Below, in pieces: positions 1 through 10,285 of a stretch of DNA of 64,000 bases. The DNA lies in the NCBI GenBank assembly GCA_020445415.1, contig JAGRGP010000003.1:20638-84637 (forward strand). Reading direction: 5' to 3'. Under the pieces are notes generated by a model that was not told where the DNA came from, did no database searches, and saw only the letters and a list, made by a program, of their open reading frames with translations. Source of the stretch: Gammaproteobacteria bacterium (GTDB lineage Bacteria; Pseudomonadota; Gammaproteobacteria; Chromatiales; Chromatiaceae). Within the stretch, counting starts at the first letter, position 1, and every line of letters begins with the position of its first letter. The translations under genes were made by a program, and so were the position numbers.

Positions 1-492
1 GCAGGGGCGAGTACGATGATCCAGTTGCGGCTCCAATATTTTTTGCCACCCCGTGCGACAGGCGCCGGTTGATCCCGGTAAACAAAAAATCAGCGTCTGA
101 TTGGTGAGCCCTGCGAACGCCCTGGACTGGATAGCCGAAGCCCCAATCTCCTCCATCGAAACCGCCCTGAAGAGCTCGCCAAATCCCTCGATTGGCTTAT
201 CCAACAGGGGATTAACCGCCTCGGGTGTGCTATCGCGTCCAGCAATCCCCGTGCCGCCGGTACTGAGAATGACATGCACATGGGGATCCGCAATCCAGCG
301 GCAAAAAATAGCGCGCATCTGATGGATGTCGTCTTTGACGATCTCTTTCGCCACTACATGGTGGCCAGCATCCTCGGCCCCCCGGCGCAACACCGCACCA
401 GATTTATCGGTCTCTTCGGTTCGGGTATCCGAGATCGTCAACACGGCAATATTCAGTGGTACAAAGCCCGAATCGTCATAATGTCCGGTCAT
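1..492 (-). CDS. moaB: Molybdenum cofactor biosynthesis protein B, 3' end cut by window edge
   Basis: MoaB-family protein of molybdopterin synthesis (MPT adenylyltransferase-like fold); in bacteria it is a MogA paralogue. The reading frame runs without a stop from ATG at 492 to the window edge, giving 164 residues. Visible family landmarks are the start TIAVLTISDTR-like segment (here NIAVLTISDTRTEETDKSG), the MPT-binding STGGTG loop, the EGFGELFR segment and the late PGSTGACRTGW and APQLD-like motifs. Only a few C-terminal residues should be missing. The start is chosen because an upstream in-frame ATG runs into a stop at once and GAGGAAGAG precedes this one. It lies 79 bases downstream of the PfkB kinase on the same strand. 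No other molybdopterin gene is in the window. Confidence 0.93.
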   Translation of the reverse strand, partial: MTGHYDDSGFVPLNIAVLTISDTRTEETDKSGAVLRRGAEDAGHHVVAKEIVKDDIHQMRAIFCRWIADPHVHVILSTGGTGIAGRDSTPEAVNPLLDKPIEGFGELFRAVSMEEIGASAIQSRAFAGLTNQTLIFCLPGSTGACRTGWQKILEPQLDHRTRPC

Positions 493-571
493 CTCTTCCT
501 CATGTCAGCTTGTGGGTACTGATCCTAGAGATCTGCCAAAGGGTCAACCCGCGTTATGTCTAACCGCTGCT

Positions 572-1510
572 TCATGTAAACGAAAATCCAAAAATATCTT
601 TAAACTGCGCCGCAAACTCACCCGGAGTGAAACAGTGATTCTGGGTGCCGGCATGGGCTATTTTGATGGCCCCCATCAGTGCGGCGATGCGCCCCGTGAC
701 ATCCCAGTCCATGCCGTTCATCAATCCATAGAGCAGTCCCGCCCGGTAGGCATCACCGCAACCGGTCGGGTCTACCAGTCGAACGGCCGGTGCCGCCGGT
801 ATCTCGAACAACTTATTACGGGTATAGATGCTGGAGCCCTTGGCACCTCGGGTAACAATAACTCCATCAACTAACTCCGTGAGCATTCTGGGTGATTTCC
901 CTGTCCGTTCCTCCATGAGCTTTGCTTCATAGTCGTTAAACGCCAACCAAGTTGCCTGCTCTGCAAACCCCAGTAGCTCTTCTCCATTGAACATGGGCAT
1001 ACCCTGGCCTGGATCAAATATGAACGGGATTTCCAATTCGGAAAACTGCGCGGCATGATCGATCATGCCTTGCCTGCCATCTGGTGATACCAACCCAAGT
1101 GAGCACTCCCGACCAGCCGCGCTCACCTGTTGAACATGAGAATGATTCATCGCGCCAGGGTGAAACGCGGTTATCTGATTGTCGTCCTGGTCGGTAGTAA
1201 TGTAGGCTTGCGCGGTATACTCCTCGTCGATGACCCTCAGGTAGGACCTATCGATTTCCCAGCGGTCCATCCACTCGGCATAGGGCCCAAAGTCCCGGCC
1301 GACGGTGCCCATGGGCTTACCCTCGCCACCTAAAAGTTTGAGGTTGTAGGCGATATTTCCTGCACAGCCCCCATACTCGCGCCGCAACTCGGGAACCAGG
1401 AAAGCGACATTCAGTATATGCACTTGTTCGGGCAGGATATGGTTCTTGAAACGGTCATGGAACACCATGATCGTGTCAAAAGCGAAAGAACCACAGATCA
1501 ACGCTGACAT
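572..1510 (-). CDS. PfkB-family carbohydrate/nucleoside kinase (adenosine kinase-like)
   Basis: A 312-residue cytosolic sugar/nucleoside kinase of the ribokinase (PfkB) superfamily. The N-terminal signature GGCAGNIAYNLKLLGG and the C-terminal signature VDPTGCGDAYRAGLLYGL, which carries the catalytic Asp and the anion hole, are both intact. The overall sequence resembles the proteobacterial group often annotated as adenosine kinase, but the substrate cannot be fixed from sequence. Start ATG follows a GGGGG stretch 5 bases upstream. It sits 82 bases downstream of the GGDEF-EAL gene and 79 upstream of moaB, so co-transcription is possible but nothing in its function links it to either. Confidence 0.88.
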   Translation of the reverse strand: MSALICGSFAFDTIMVFHDRFKNHILPEQVHILNVAFLVPELRREYGGCAGNIAYNLKLLGGEGKPMGTVGRDFGPYAEWMDRWEIDRSYLRVIDEEYTAQAYITTDQDDNQITAFHPGAMNHSHVQQVSAAGRECSLGLVSPDGRQGMIDHAAQFSELEIPFIFDPGQGMPMFNGEELLGFAEQATWLAFNDYEAKLMEERTGKSPRMLTELVDGVIVTRGAKGSSIYTRNKLFEIPAAPAVRLVDPTGCGDAYRAGLLYGLMNGMDWDVTGRIAALMGAIKIAHAGTQNHCFTPGEFAAQFKDIFGFSFT

Positions 1511-1592
1511 GCAGACCCCCGTGAAGGCGGAAAGGACAGCGCGATTCTACACCAAAACGGCAACGGCGTGGCGCCACTGCCTCCCACCCGAA

Positions 1593-3797
1593 TCACGCGT
1601 TCTGGCGCAGCAGTGTGATGGCTTCGGAAGCGGGTAAGGGATGACCAAGAAAAAAACCTTGGGCACGGCAGCCGTCGAGATTACGCAAATACTCCAACTG
1701 AGCCTGCTTCTCCACGCCCTCCGCAACGATTTCCAGGCCGAGCTCCCGGGCCATCGCAAATACCGCGGTAACGATGGAGTTGCGATCCTGGGGAGACTGA
1801 ATGCCGGTAATGAAGCTGCGGTCGATCTTCAAAGTATTCAGCGGCAAGGCGTGCAGGTAGCTCAGCGAAGAATAACCAATACCGAAATCATCCACCGCCA
1901 CCCGCACTCCGCTGGCTGCCAAACGCTGAAATTTGTTGACCGCCTGATCCATATCTTGCATGAGCATGTTTTCGGTTATCTCGATCTCCAACTGGCCGCC
2001 TGGGATCCCATGCTTATCCAACGCATCGAGAAAACTTCGCTCAAACTCCGACTGAACGAGCTGCGCCGCAGAAATATTGATGGCCAAAGTCACATCGTCA
2101 TATCCCGCTGAGCGCCAATGTTTTAACTCCCGGCAACAGCGGTCGAGCACCCAGTTGCCGATCTCGATTATCAGCCCCGTCTCCTCGGACAACGGAATAA
2201 ACTGTCCCGGCAGCAGCAGGCCACGTTCCGGATGATTCCACCGGATCAAGGCCTCCATCCCACAGACCCTGCCAGAGCCGATATCGAACTGGGGTTGAAA
2301 AAACAGCTCGAACTGTTTCTTCTCTATCGCCTTGCGGATTCCGTTCTCGAGGGATAGTTGTCGCTGAAAGGTTGCCTTCATGTTATCGGAGAAGAACTCA
2401 TAGCCGTTCTTTCCGTGAGCCTTGATATGGTACATCGCCATATCAGCATTCTTGATCAAGGCGTCTATGGTCTGGCCATCTTCAGGAAACAAAGCGATCC
2501 CGATGCTGAAGCTGACAAAGACCTCATAGCCATCCAATATCACCGGCTCCTTCAATCGGTCGATGATTTTTTTTGCCACCATGGCAGCCGCATCTCGGCC
2601 CTCAATCCCCGGGACCAACAGGTTAAACTCGTCTCCACCAACGCGAGCCAGGGTGTCGCCATCCCTCAGACAAGAGTGCAAACGAGACGCTACCGTCTGC
2701 AGCAGCTGATCGCCAGCCAGGTGTCCCAGAGAGTCATTGATCACTTTGAATCTGTCCATATCCAGAAACATCACTGCCAGATTCGCCTTGTTGCGCCGAG
2801 CCTGGGAAATCGCCAGATTCAAGCGGTCCCTAAACAACTCACGGTTGGGCAGCTTGGTCAGGAGATCGTGATAGAGCTGAAACTTGATAACCTCCTCGGC
2901 GCGCTTGCGTTCGCTGATATCCCTGGCGACACCATAGGTACCGACAAACTCCCGTTCCCGTTCCTCCTGCTCAGGGGTATAAATCCCCATCGCGCTGAGT
3001 TCGATGGTGATAGACTTGGATTCAAAATAACGGTAAGGCAGCTCACTTCCCCGGCATAACAGCCGGAGTTCGATATTTTGGCTGGCGCGGCTGCCGGTGC
3101 GCCGCTCATCAAAAACATACCTGGCCTTTTCCATATCCTCCTTGTGCACCAGCTGCGAATAATGCATCCCGAGAAGGAATTCGGTGTTGTAACCGAGCAG
3201 GCTTTGAGCGCGTTCGTTGAGAAAGGCGAACCGCCCCTCGTTATCCAGCATGTAGATGATGTCGGGTGAATTATTGACAATAAACCGATACCGATTTTCC
3301 GACGCCTCAAGGCAACGGTTCATCTCCTTCAGGTTTTTTTCTAACTGCCTTTTGCGCAACAGATTATCGACCACCCGGATCAGCTCATCCGGAGAATACG
3401 GTTTGCGTAAAAAATCTTGTGCACCGCTGCGCAAGGCTTCCGTTGCGCTTTCGAATGTGGTTTCACCGCTGATGACGATCACATCCGTATCCTGGTACTT
3501 TTCTTGAATATCGCGCATCACCTGAAAGCCGTCCATCTCCGGCATGTTCAGATCGAGCAATACCAAATCGACCGCGCCGGCCCCCAATACCCGCAGCGCC
3601 TCCTCCCCATTGGCGGCTAATTGGCACTCGTGGCCATAGGCCATCAATAAGTCCGCGACACTCGACCGCATCCTCGGCTCATCATCCACAACCAATACCT
3701 TGGCTTCAGAATCCTCCTGTGTTTCTGCTGCCCCTCCCTGGCTGTGGTCAATCTGGGAACCGTACCGGGTTCCCAGCCATGACACAGAGGTTTTCAT
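1593..3797 (-). CDS. Response regulator with PAS, GGDEF and EAL domains (cyclic-di-GMP turnover)
   Basis: A 734-residue protein with a receiver domain (about 30-145, phospho-acceptor Asp82 in LLDLNMPEMDG), a PAS domain (about 165-295), a GGDEF domain (intact GGDEF at 387-391, with an RxxD inhibitory site five residues before it) and an EAL domain (EAL at 515-517; DDFGIGYSSL, KIDRSF, AEGVE and QGFFLG catalytic segments all kept). Both diguanylate cyclase and phosphodiesterase activity are therefore possible. The reading frame is open further upstream to 3842, but ATG at 3797 is chosen because AGGAG lies 5 bases before it. It follows the HDOD-GAF histidine kinase by 81 bases, which makes that kinase the likely phosphodonor. 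Confidence 0.95.
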   Translation of the reverse strand: MKTSVSWLGTRYGSQIDHSQGGAAETQEDSEAKVLVVDDEPRMRSSVADLLMAYGHECQLAANGEEALRVLGAGAVDLVLLDLNMPEMDGFQVMRDIQEKYQDTDVIVISGETTFESATEALRSGAQDFLRKPYSPDELIRVVDNLLRKRQLEKNLKEMNRCLEASENRYRFIVNNSPDIIYMLDNEGRFAFLNERAQSLLGYNTEFLLGMHYSQLVHKEDMEKARYVFDERRTGSRASQNIELRLLCRGSELPYRYFESKSITIELSAMGIYTPEQEEREREFVGTYGVARDISERKRAEEVIKFQLYHDLLTKLPNRELFRDRLNLAISQARRNKANLAVMFLDMDRFKVINDSLGHLAGDQLLQTVASRLHSCLRDGDTLARVGGDEFNLLVPGIEGRDAAAMVAKKIIDRLKEPVILDGYEVFVSFSIGIALFPEDGQTIDALIKNADMAMYHIKAHGKNGYEFFSDNMKATFQRQLSLENGIRKAIEKKQFELFFQPQFDIGSGRVCGMEALIRWNHPERGLLLPGQFIPLSEETGLIIEIGNWVLDRCCRELKHWRSAGYDDVTLAINISAAQLVQSEFERSFLDALDKHGIPGGQLEIEITENMLMQDMDQAVNKFQRLAASGVRVAVDDFGIGYSSLSYLHALPLNTLKIDRSFITGIQSPQDRNSIVTAVFAMARELGLEIVAEGVEKQAQLEYLRNLDGCRAQGFFLGHPLPASEAITLLRQNA

Positions 3798-3878
3798 CGA
3801 TTCTCCTGTTGTGACTGCGGCTCGGGAAGCACTTAGGGACAAGCCAGTCCCCCTGCACCCCCTCTTCAGTCCTCGCTA

Positions 3879-5981
3879 TTATTCTAATTTTCTGGGCAAC
3901 ATGACGACGAACCGTGCCCCGCCCTTGCTTTTGTTGCTGCAACTGACAGAGCCGTTCAGCTCGGCAACCAGATCCTTGACAATTGTCAAGCCCAGACCCG
4001 AGTGCCGCCCCCCCTTCCGACTCCTGACCGGGCGAAACATGGCATCCACCATCTCCCTGGGAATCCCCGGTCCATCATCCTCAACTACCAACTCTATAAA
4101 AGGACTACCGTTGACATTTATCTGATCGCGGGTGGAAACCGTTAGCCTGCCTTGTGCTGCCATCCCCTCCGCCGCGTTCTTAAGAAGATTGGTCAACACC
4201 TGCTTTATATTGTTGCGATCGGTCATGATTCGAGGCATATCCCGGTCCAGGTCTTCCACCACGACAATACCCCGGGGGGTAAAATGAGAGACACGAAAGA
4301 CACCGATCAAATCCCTGGCAAGCTCGTTGATATCGACGGCGCCTTGCCCTCTCTCGACGACGGGCGCCTCCTGCATGCGCGCGATAATGTCCGCAACCCG
4401 GCCGATCTCTTCGTTGAGTATATCGATCTGTTCGGTAACCTTGCCTTGATCCGTCAGGCGAACGGACAGCACCTGAAGATAATTCTTAATTATTGCCAAG
4501 GGATTGTTAGCTTCATGCACCAACTTCGTTATCAGATTCTGATGGCGTTCTTGCGCCTGGCTCACCGCCTGCTGAAGATTTCTAAGCGCATAGCGCCTAA
4601 CCCCCAAGACCTGGGAAACCGCCTCACCAAAATAGCGGAACAGATCATCTTGTTCACGTAGCCGCAGTAAGTCAGCGGGCGCGCCCCCAATTACAAGGAC
4701 TCCGATATCCTCCGACTCCGAATAGAGCGGCAAGCAAATGAACTCCTCACAACCCAAAAGCCTGGCCAACTGCCTGTCCACAACCGACAGCATGGGCTTA
4801 GCGATGTCCCCGGTTGATAGCCTGTCTCTTTCCAGTAGCGCCCTTGCAATCAAACTGCCTTCGGCAACCAGACGAATACAAAACTCATTCATCTGGATTT
4901 TGTCCAAGCAGGTGCTTGCCTCGGCAGTCAGCAAGCTACCGGTATCGTCGCTCAAAAAGCAAACACATCGATAAACTCCAAACAGTGTTCCGCAGTCCTG
5001 AAACACCGCCATAAGCGTATCCTTAAACTGCGCGGTGCCGGCAAGGTGACGACGCACACCATCAAGTTGGGCCGACTCCCTGACCCGCCGCGCCAACGCT
5101 ACTCTGACTTCGTCCCCGTCAACCAGCGGCCCACCTTGCTCGTTGTCGTCGTCAACAACCAGAATACCCGTCAAATCGGCGACAATACCGGCCTCGATCT
5201 TCTGCTGTATTTCCTCGAGTTCCGAAGGAGCCAGGCCCAAAAGCTGCTGCCCGTCATGCGCTAGGTCGTGAGTGATCTTCGCCTGACTATTGAAGCGGCA
5301 AGCGAGGTTGATCAACCTTACCAAATGGGGCGCATCCCTTACCGCGTCGACTGTCTCGGACTGGTAAAGCACCGCATCCGACAGCATCGAGTGGGGATCC
5401 CACTGCCGTATCAGCATGGCGCCCACTTCGATTGCGGTATGGCCAAATATGTGCCGTTCTCCTTGGGCCAGTTCGGCTTCATTGGCGGATTGAACCAGTA
5501 GCTGCTGGTAACTTTCAGGGTCTCGGTTTAGGAATAGCAGCTTGCCCAAACCGTGAAACAGCCCCGAGAAATAGGCTTCCTCCGGAAATTCGTAATGGGT
5601 TAGATCAGCTAACATCCGGGCTCCGTGGGCGCAGCCCAGGGAACGCCGCCAAAACGTTCCCAGCCACCGCCCCATACCGGGATCCAACCGGGAGAAAAAC
5701 TGCTGTACCGACGAAGTAACAGCAATCGCCCGCACCGTCTCCACCCCCAGAGAAGATATGACCTCCGCCAGCCTTCCTACCCGCCCCTGGGCCGGCCAAG
5801 GCCGCGAAACCGCGAATATCCTGGCACACAGGCCCATATCCCGACGCGCGATCCGGGCCAGTTCATCAAAACCCTGGTTGCGATCGTTACAGGCATCAAT
5901 GAGCGCCAGCACAACCCCAGGAACAGATGGGATCTGCCCTACATCGAAGGTGCCGCAGGCTGTGACGGATGCCTCATTCAT
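3879..5981 (-). CDS. HDOD-GAF hybrid sensor histidine kinase
   Basis: A 700-residue soluble signalling protein with no membrane segment. Order: HDOD domain (about 10-215, HD-like but typical of non-enzymatic HDOD), GAF domain (about 310-455), HisKA dimerisation domain with the phospho-acceptor His489 in LVHEANNP, and a C-terminal HATPase with N box (QVLTNLLKNAAEG), G1 box (DDGPGIP) and G2 box (GLGLTIV). HDOD domains fused to kinases occur but are much rarer than PAS or HAMP inputs. No receiver is fused, so the next gene, a REC-PAS-GGDEF-EAL protein, is the obvious partner. No clear ribosome binding site precedes the ATG. Confidence 0.92.
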   Translation of the reverse strand: MNEASVTACGTFDVGQIPSVPGVVLALIDACNDRNQGFDELARIARRDMGLCARIFAVSRPWPAQGRVGRLAEVISSLGVETVRAIAVTSSVQQFFSRLDPGMGRWLGTFWRRSLGCAHGARMLADLTHYEFPEEAYFSGLFHGLGKLLFLNRDPESYQQLLVQSANEAELAQGERHIFGHTAIEVGAMLIRQWDPHSMLSDAVLYQSETVDAVRDAPHLVRLINLACRFNSQAKITHDLAHDGQQLLGLAPSELEEIQQKIEAGIVADLTGILVVDDDNEQGGPLVDGDEVRVALARRVRESAQLDGVRRHLAGTAQFKDTLMAVFQDCGTLFGVYRCVCFLSDDTGSLLTAEASTCLDKIQMNEFCIRLVAEGSLIARALLERDRLSTGDIAKPMLSVVDRQLARLLGCEEFICLPLYSESEDIGVLVIGGAPADLLRLREQDDLFRYFGEAVSQVLGVRRYALRNLQQAVSQAQERHQNLITKLVHEANNPLAIIKNYLQVLSVRLTDQGKVTEQIDILNEEIGRVADIIARMQEAPVVERGQGAVDINELARDLIGVFRVSHFTPRGIVVVEDLDRDMPRIMTDRNNIKQVLTNLLKNAAEGMAAQGRLTVSTRDQINVNGSPFIELVVEDDGPGIPREMVDAMFRPVRSRKGGRHSGLGLTIVKDLVAELNGSVSCSNKSKGGARFVVMLPRKLE

Positions 5982-6286
5982 AGGGTGACGACTTTAACAG
6001 ATTTGCTTCCGGGAAACCTCCCTCAATGGAGGGTCAGGCGTCTGCTGTTCATGATCCTTCCGGTCACCAATGGAGGACCCATTATCGAAGGCACGATGCC
6101 GCTGACTGCGCAATGTGAGGTCCTCGGGAAAGATCCTAGACTGTTGAATCCACCTTTTGCTTAGACCGTTGGGCAGTGCAGACAGTAATCACGGGAGGCG
6201 GTAGAGAATCACTTCGCTTTCTGGGAAACTGTCGCTAACGTACTCTGCCCTCCTGAGATCGATTATCCAGGGTATGGTCCACCGCC
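5982..6286. other. Divergent intergenic region, 305 bases
   Basis: Separates the minus-strand histidine kinase operon from the plus-strand MinD-like gene, so it should hold promoters for both. I found no convincing -35/-10 pair, repeat or RNA gene. Short frames here have no recognisable product. Confidence 0.5.
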
Positions 6287-7255
6287 ATGATGAACAATTC
6301 ATACTCACCAAATTCATGCACAACCAAAACCAAGGGGGCCTGCATCCTCGTCTTGGCGGGCAGCAGAAAAGGTGAAGGGACCAGCACTATCGCCGCCAAC
6401 ATTGCGTTTAGCCTTGAGGCCTTAGGTAAATCTACTACCTTGCTGGATACCCTGGACGGAGACACATCCACCCCGAACGGCGGCATCGAGCCACCCGGAT
6501 GGGCACGGCAAGTTCAGCCCGCTCGAGGGCCCTGGTCAGCACCCCAGCCTTTCACGGTTAGTAGTGCCTTCGCACACTTTTTACACTTGGACAATGACCT
6601 CCAATTACGCGTGATAGCTCAATTAAGAGAGCTAGAGGAGCGTCTGGATTATCTGCTGGTGGATAGTTCCGGGGGCACTGCCGAAGAACAGGCTGCCCTG
6701 CTGCTGGCGGCACCACAGTTGCTTCTCGTCATGACCCCCGAACCTGCCTCCCATGAAAGTGCCTTCAATCTGTTAAAGATGCTCAAACGGCACTATTTCG
6801 AGCAGCCGGTCTATGTAATGATCAACAGCGTTGCCGATCTAGCCGAAGCCCACGACTGCTTTCGTAGTTTCAGGCGAGCAACCCTGAAGTATCTTCAGAC
6901 GGAAGTGCGCTACCTCGGCTATTTATTGGAAGACTCCAAGATGCGCCAGACGGCCGCACCTGACCAGCCGATCGCACCGGTAAATCAGAAAAACATTTTA
7001 TTCCAATGTCTTGAGGCGATATCGGCGCGTATTATCCACTTATTGCATCCTGGCTCGGAACTCCACCCCTTGAGCGATCACCTCCGCCGATTGGCGGCTG
7101 AATCTGGGGTTGAAGATCGTCCATCTGTCACGATGCTCTCTGGCGATCAGCATGCGAAAGCGGTCACCGCAACCGTGCCTAACTCACCCGAAAAGGACAC
7201 CGAAGGCTTACGTGCGGGGGCCCACTATGCAGCCCTGCTTCCACGGCAGGATTAG
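6287..7255 (+). CDS. MinD/ParA/CpsD-like P-loop protein with a degenerate nucleotide-binding site
   Basis: A 322-residue protein of the SIMIBI (MinD/ParA/BY-kinase) fold. The N-terminus ILVLAGSRKGEGTSTIAANIA aligns with the deviant Walker A of this family, but the invariant P-loop Lys is Thr (residues about 25-34) while the 'signature' Lys is kept. The Walker A' region (LLDTLDGD) and Walker B-like LLVDSSGGT are also altered from the usual LLDxDL and DxPAG. No C-terminal Tyr cluster is present, so it is not an obvious tyrosine kinase. The last 70 residues are unconserved and low in structure. It could be a FleN/MinD-like regulator that binds nucleotide without hydrolysis. There are no flagellar or division-site neighbours. 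It is transcribed towards the gcv operon with 71 bases between stops. Confidence 0.7.
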   Translation: MMNNSYSPNSCTTKTKGACILVLAGSRKGEGTSTIAANIAFSLEALGKSTTLLDTLDGDTSTPNGGIEPPGWARQVQPARGPWSAPQPFTVSSAFAHFLHLDNDLQLRVIAQLRELEERLDYLLVDSSGGTAEEQAALLLAAPQLLLVMTPEPASHESAFNLLKMLKRHYFEQPVYVMINSVADLAEAHDCFRSFRRATLKYLQTEVRYLGYLLEDSKMRQTAAPDQPIAPVNQKNILFQCLEAISARIIHLLHPGSELHPLSDHLRRLAAESGVEDRPSVTMLSGDQHAKAVTATVPNSPEKDTEGLRAGAHYAALLPRQD

Positions 7256-7326
7256 CGTACAGGGTATAGAAGACCTTAAAACCCAGCGCCTCTCGGCGGG
7301 AGATTAATTCGCACCCTGCGCTACGG

Positions 7327-8787
7327 TCAACTGTCGGCAGGCCAAACCCAGGCCAAATCGAGATCCCTGGCCGCACGCACGTCGTCCAAGCGCTTGACTG
7401 GCAACTTATGGGGCGCCCTTTTGACAACCTCCGGATCGTTTTCCGCTTCTGACTGAATTTGATTCATAGCACCGATAAAGGCATCTAAGGTTGCTTTGTC
7501 CTCTGTCTCGGTAGGTTCGATCAACAAACACTCGGGAACAAGCAACGGAAAGTATGTCGTTGGCGCGTGAAACCCGTAGTCTAGTAGCCTTTTGGCGAAG
7601 TCCATGGTGTTTACTCCAAGCGTCTTAGCTTGGTGCCGCAGGGTAATAATGAATTCATGCGTCGCCCGCCGATTGGGAAAAGCGGCATCAAACCCCGATT
7701 CCATCATGCGTTTGAGCATGTAATTGGCATTCAGAGTGGAGTACTCGGCGACTCTTCTCATACCCTCGCGCCCGAGCATGCGGGCATATACATAGGCACG
7801 CAACAACACCCCGGCATTACCCGCGAACGCGGTCAACCGGCCGATACTGTGGGGACAATCCGCCTCGCTTAGCCAATGATATTCATCTCCATTCTTTGCA
7901 ACCATCGGAATGGGCAAAAAAGGAATCAATCGCTCGCTTACTCCCACCGGCCCCGCTCCGGGGCCCCCTCCGCCATGGGGTGTAGAGAAGGTTTTGTGCA
8001 GATTCATATGAATGACGTCGAACCCCATATCGCCGGGGCGCACCTTGCCCAAGATGGCGTTCAGGTTGGCGCCGTCATAATAGAGTAACCCACCTGCGTC
8101 ATGCACAAGCTCGGCGATAACCTCGATACCCCGATCGAAAACGCCAACGGTGGAGGGATTGGTTAACATGATTCCCGCCGTGTGGGGGCCTAAGACTGCC
8201 TTCATCGCCTCGACATCCACATCGCCTTCCGCTCCGGTGGGTATCTCCCGAATACGGTATCCACACATCACTGCGGACGCGGGATTGGTGCCATGGGCGG
8301 CATCAGGAACCAGGATTTCATTGCGTCCGGTATCGTTACGGGAATCGTGGTAGGCCCGAATCATGGCGACTCCCGCGAACTCGCCCTGGGCGCCCGCCGC
8401 GGGACTGAGAGAGACAGCCCGCATCCCGGTGACCTCTCTCAGGATTTCCTGTAATTCGTACATGCATGCCATGAATCCCTGGCTATGGCTGATGGGCGCC
8501 TCGGGGTGCCGCGCAATAAATTCGGGGAGCATGGCCAGGGAATTGCACCCCCTTGGGTTGTACTTCATGGTACAGGAACCCAGTGGATAGAACTCCGTAT
8601 CGATGGAGAAATTCTTGCGTGACAGCCGGGTATAATGACGTACGGCCTGCATCTCGGACACCTCGGGCAGTTTCGCAGGTCGCCGGCGCAACAACGCATC
8701 GGGAATTCCGGAAAGCTGTTCACGCACTAAGGGCGCTTGGGCGATGGCTCTGCGGCCGGGCATGGTTTGCTCGAAGATTAATGACAC
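7327..8787 (-). CDS. gcvPB: Glycine dehydrogenase (decarboxylating) subunit 2
   Basis: The PLP-bearing C-terminal half of the P-protein of the glycine cleavage system, in its two-subunit form; with GcvPA it decarboxylates glycine and passes the aminomethyl group to lipoyl-GcvH. The PLP lysine lies in [16 protein letters not shown], and the product is 486 residues, normal for the family. The frame is open to a TTG at 8826, but I chose GTG at 8787 because GAGGAGG sits 5 bases before it and the protein then begins VSLIFEQ, as homologues do. Last gene of the gcvT-gcvH-gcvPA-gcvPB operon. Confidence 0.96.
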   Translation of the reverse strand: MSLIFEQTMPGRRAIAQAPLVREQLSGIPDALLRRRPAKLPEVSEMQAVRHYTRLSRKNFSIDTEFYPLGSCTMKYNPRGCNSLAMLPEFIARHPEAPISHSQGFMACMYELQEILREVTGMRAVSLSPAAGAQGEFAGVAMIRAYHDSRNDTGRNEILVPDAAHGTNPASAVMCGYRIREIPTGAEGDVDVEAMKAVLGPHTAGIMLTNPSTVGVFDRGIEVIAELVHDAGGLLYYDGANLNAILGKVRPGDMGFDVIHMNLHKTFSTPHGGGGPGAGPVGVSERLIPFLPIPMVAKNGDEYHWLSEADCPHSIGRLTAFAGNAGVLLRAYVYARMLGREGMRRVAEYSTLNANYMLKRMMESGFDAAFPNRRATHEFIITLRHQAKTLGVNTMDFAKRLLDYGFHAPTTYFPLLVPECLLIEPTETEDKATLDAFIGAMNQIQSEAENDPEVVKRAPHKLPVKRLDDVRAARDLDLAWVWPADS

Positions 8788-8872
8788 GCGTGCCTCCTCG
8801 TATTTTCCTGATTCAACGCTCTTCAACGGGAAGCGGTGCAGTGCTGAAGAGTATCGCTCGTTAGGACCAAGC

Positions 8873-10273
8873 TCACCAACCCTCTGGTTTGAGTTGGCAA
8901 GGCGCTCCGCCCTGGAGACTGATGATCCGTTCTAGCTTCTCAACGTAGGCGTTCATCTCCTCGGGAGTGCGTTTCTCTGTCGCGCAAACAAGCAGGGCGT
9001 TCCCCAGTTCCGGATAGTCGCTGGACAGGTCAAATCCTCCAAGAATATTGTGGGCGGCCAAAGCACGCAACGCATCCTTCACATTAATCGGCAGGGTGAG
9101 AACCCGCTCATGAAAGAACGGGCGACCAAACACTGGGGAAACCCCGGGCAGGCGACACAACAAACCGGTGAGCTGGTCCGTGTTTCGATGACAAGCGGCG
9201 GCGACCCGAGAAAGCCCCTCCGAACCCAATAGCGCCAGGAAGATGGTTGCGGCAGTGACCATCAACCCTTGGTTAGTACAAATATTTGAGGTTGCCTTGG
9301 AACGGCGTATATGCTGCTCCCTGGCTTGGAGCGTCAATGTAAATCCCAACGAGCCCTCACTATCCAAGGTGCGGCCGATAATTCGGCCCGGCATTTGCCG
9401 TACCAGACTCTTCCGGCAACAGAGAAAACCGAAATAGGGCCCACCGGATGAGAGCGGCGCCCCCAGTGGCTGACCCTCTCCACAACAGATGTCTACTCCT
9501 TGCTCACCCCATTCCCCAGGTGGCGCCAGTACCGACATCGCCACCGGGTTGACGACCGCGATGGAGAGGGCTCCGTTATCCCGGGCCCAGTTGCATAGCT
9601 CGCTGGCCTCTTCCAACACCCCAAAGAAGTTAGGTTGTGGGATCACCAGAGCCGCGATATCCTGCCCCGAATAAGGTTCCAGTGCCCCCAGATCCGTGTG
9701 CCCCCCCTGCGGATCGAAGGGTAACTCCACCAGCTCTACCCCCTGGTTATGGGTAATATTCCGCACTACCCGGCGGTACGCAGGGTGCAGACTGCGAGGG
9801 ACCAAAATGCGATTTGACTTGGACTTGCGATTTGCGCGGACCGCCATCAGCACCGCTTCTGCCAAAGCGGATCCCCCATCGTACAGGGAGGCATTAGAGA
9901 CATCCATGGCCGTCAACGCAGTCATCATCGACTGGAATTCATACAGCAACTGCAGGGTACCCTGGCTCGCCTCTGCCTGGTAGGGGGTATAGGCACTGTA
10001 AAACTCTCCCCGGGTAGCAATCTGCCAGACTGCTGCCGGAATGTGATGATCGTAGGCACCAGCGCCGATAAAACAACATGGCTGGCCATCCTGGCGGGCC
10101 CGCGCCGCCATCAGCCTGGCAATATCCATCTCCGTCAGCGCGGGCGGTACGACTTGAAGGTCTCCACAACGAAGGTGTTTAGGTATCTCGTCGAACAGAT
10201 CCTCAATGCCATCCACACCGATAGCATCCAGCATCTCCTTGATTTCGGACTCTGTATGAGGGATGAAGGGCAT
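8873..10273 (-). CDS. gcvPA: Glycine dehydrogenase (decarboxylating) subunit 1
   Basis: The N-terminal half of the split P-protein (466 residues), which pairs with GcvPB to form the active decarboxylase. It starts [20 protein letters not shown], as is typical of GcvPA, and keeps the glycine-rich segments of the fold (for example [18 protein letters not shown]). It is 12 bases downstream of gcvH and 85 upstream of gcvPB. Split GcvP is common in Firmicutes, archaea and some beta/gammaproteobacteria, whereas enteric bacteria and Pseudomonas use one long GcvP. Confidence 0.96.
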   Translation of the reverse strand: MPFIPHTESEIKEMLDAIGVDGIEDLFDEIPKHLRCGDLQVVPPALTEMDIARLMAARARQDGQPCCFIGAGAYDHHIPAAVWQIATRGEFYSAYTPYQAEASQGTLQLLYEFQSMMTALTAMDVSNASLYDGGSALAEAVLMAVRANRKSKSNRILVPRSLHPAYRRVVRNITHNQGVELVELPFDPQGGHTDLGALEPYSGQDIAALVIPQPNFFGVLEEASELCNWARDNGALSIAVVNPVAMSVLAPPGEWGEQGVDICCGEGQPLGAPLSSGGPYFGFLCCRKSLVRQMPGRIIGRTLDSEGSLGFTLTLQAREQHIRRSKATSNICTNQGLMVTAATIFLALLGSEGLSRVAAACHRNTDQLTGLLCRLPGVSPVFGRPFFHERVLTLPINVKDALRALAAHNILGGFDLSSDYPELGNALLVCATEKRTPEEMNAYVEKLERIISLQGGAPCQLKPEGW

Positions 10274-10285
10274 GGTGAAATTCCG

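Noticed and set aside
6287..7255. Naming this gene fleN, minD or a tyrosine autokinase
   Set aside because: The P-loop lysine is missing, no tyrosine tail is seen and there is no flagellar, min or capsule context.
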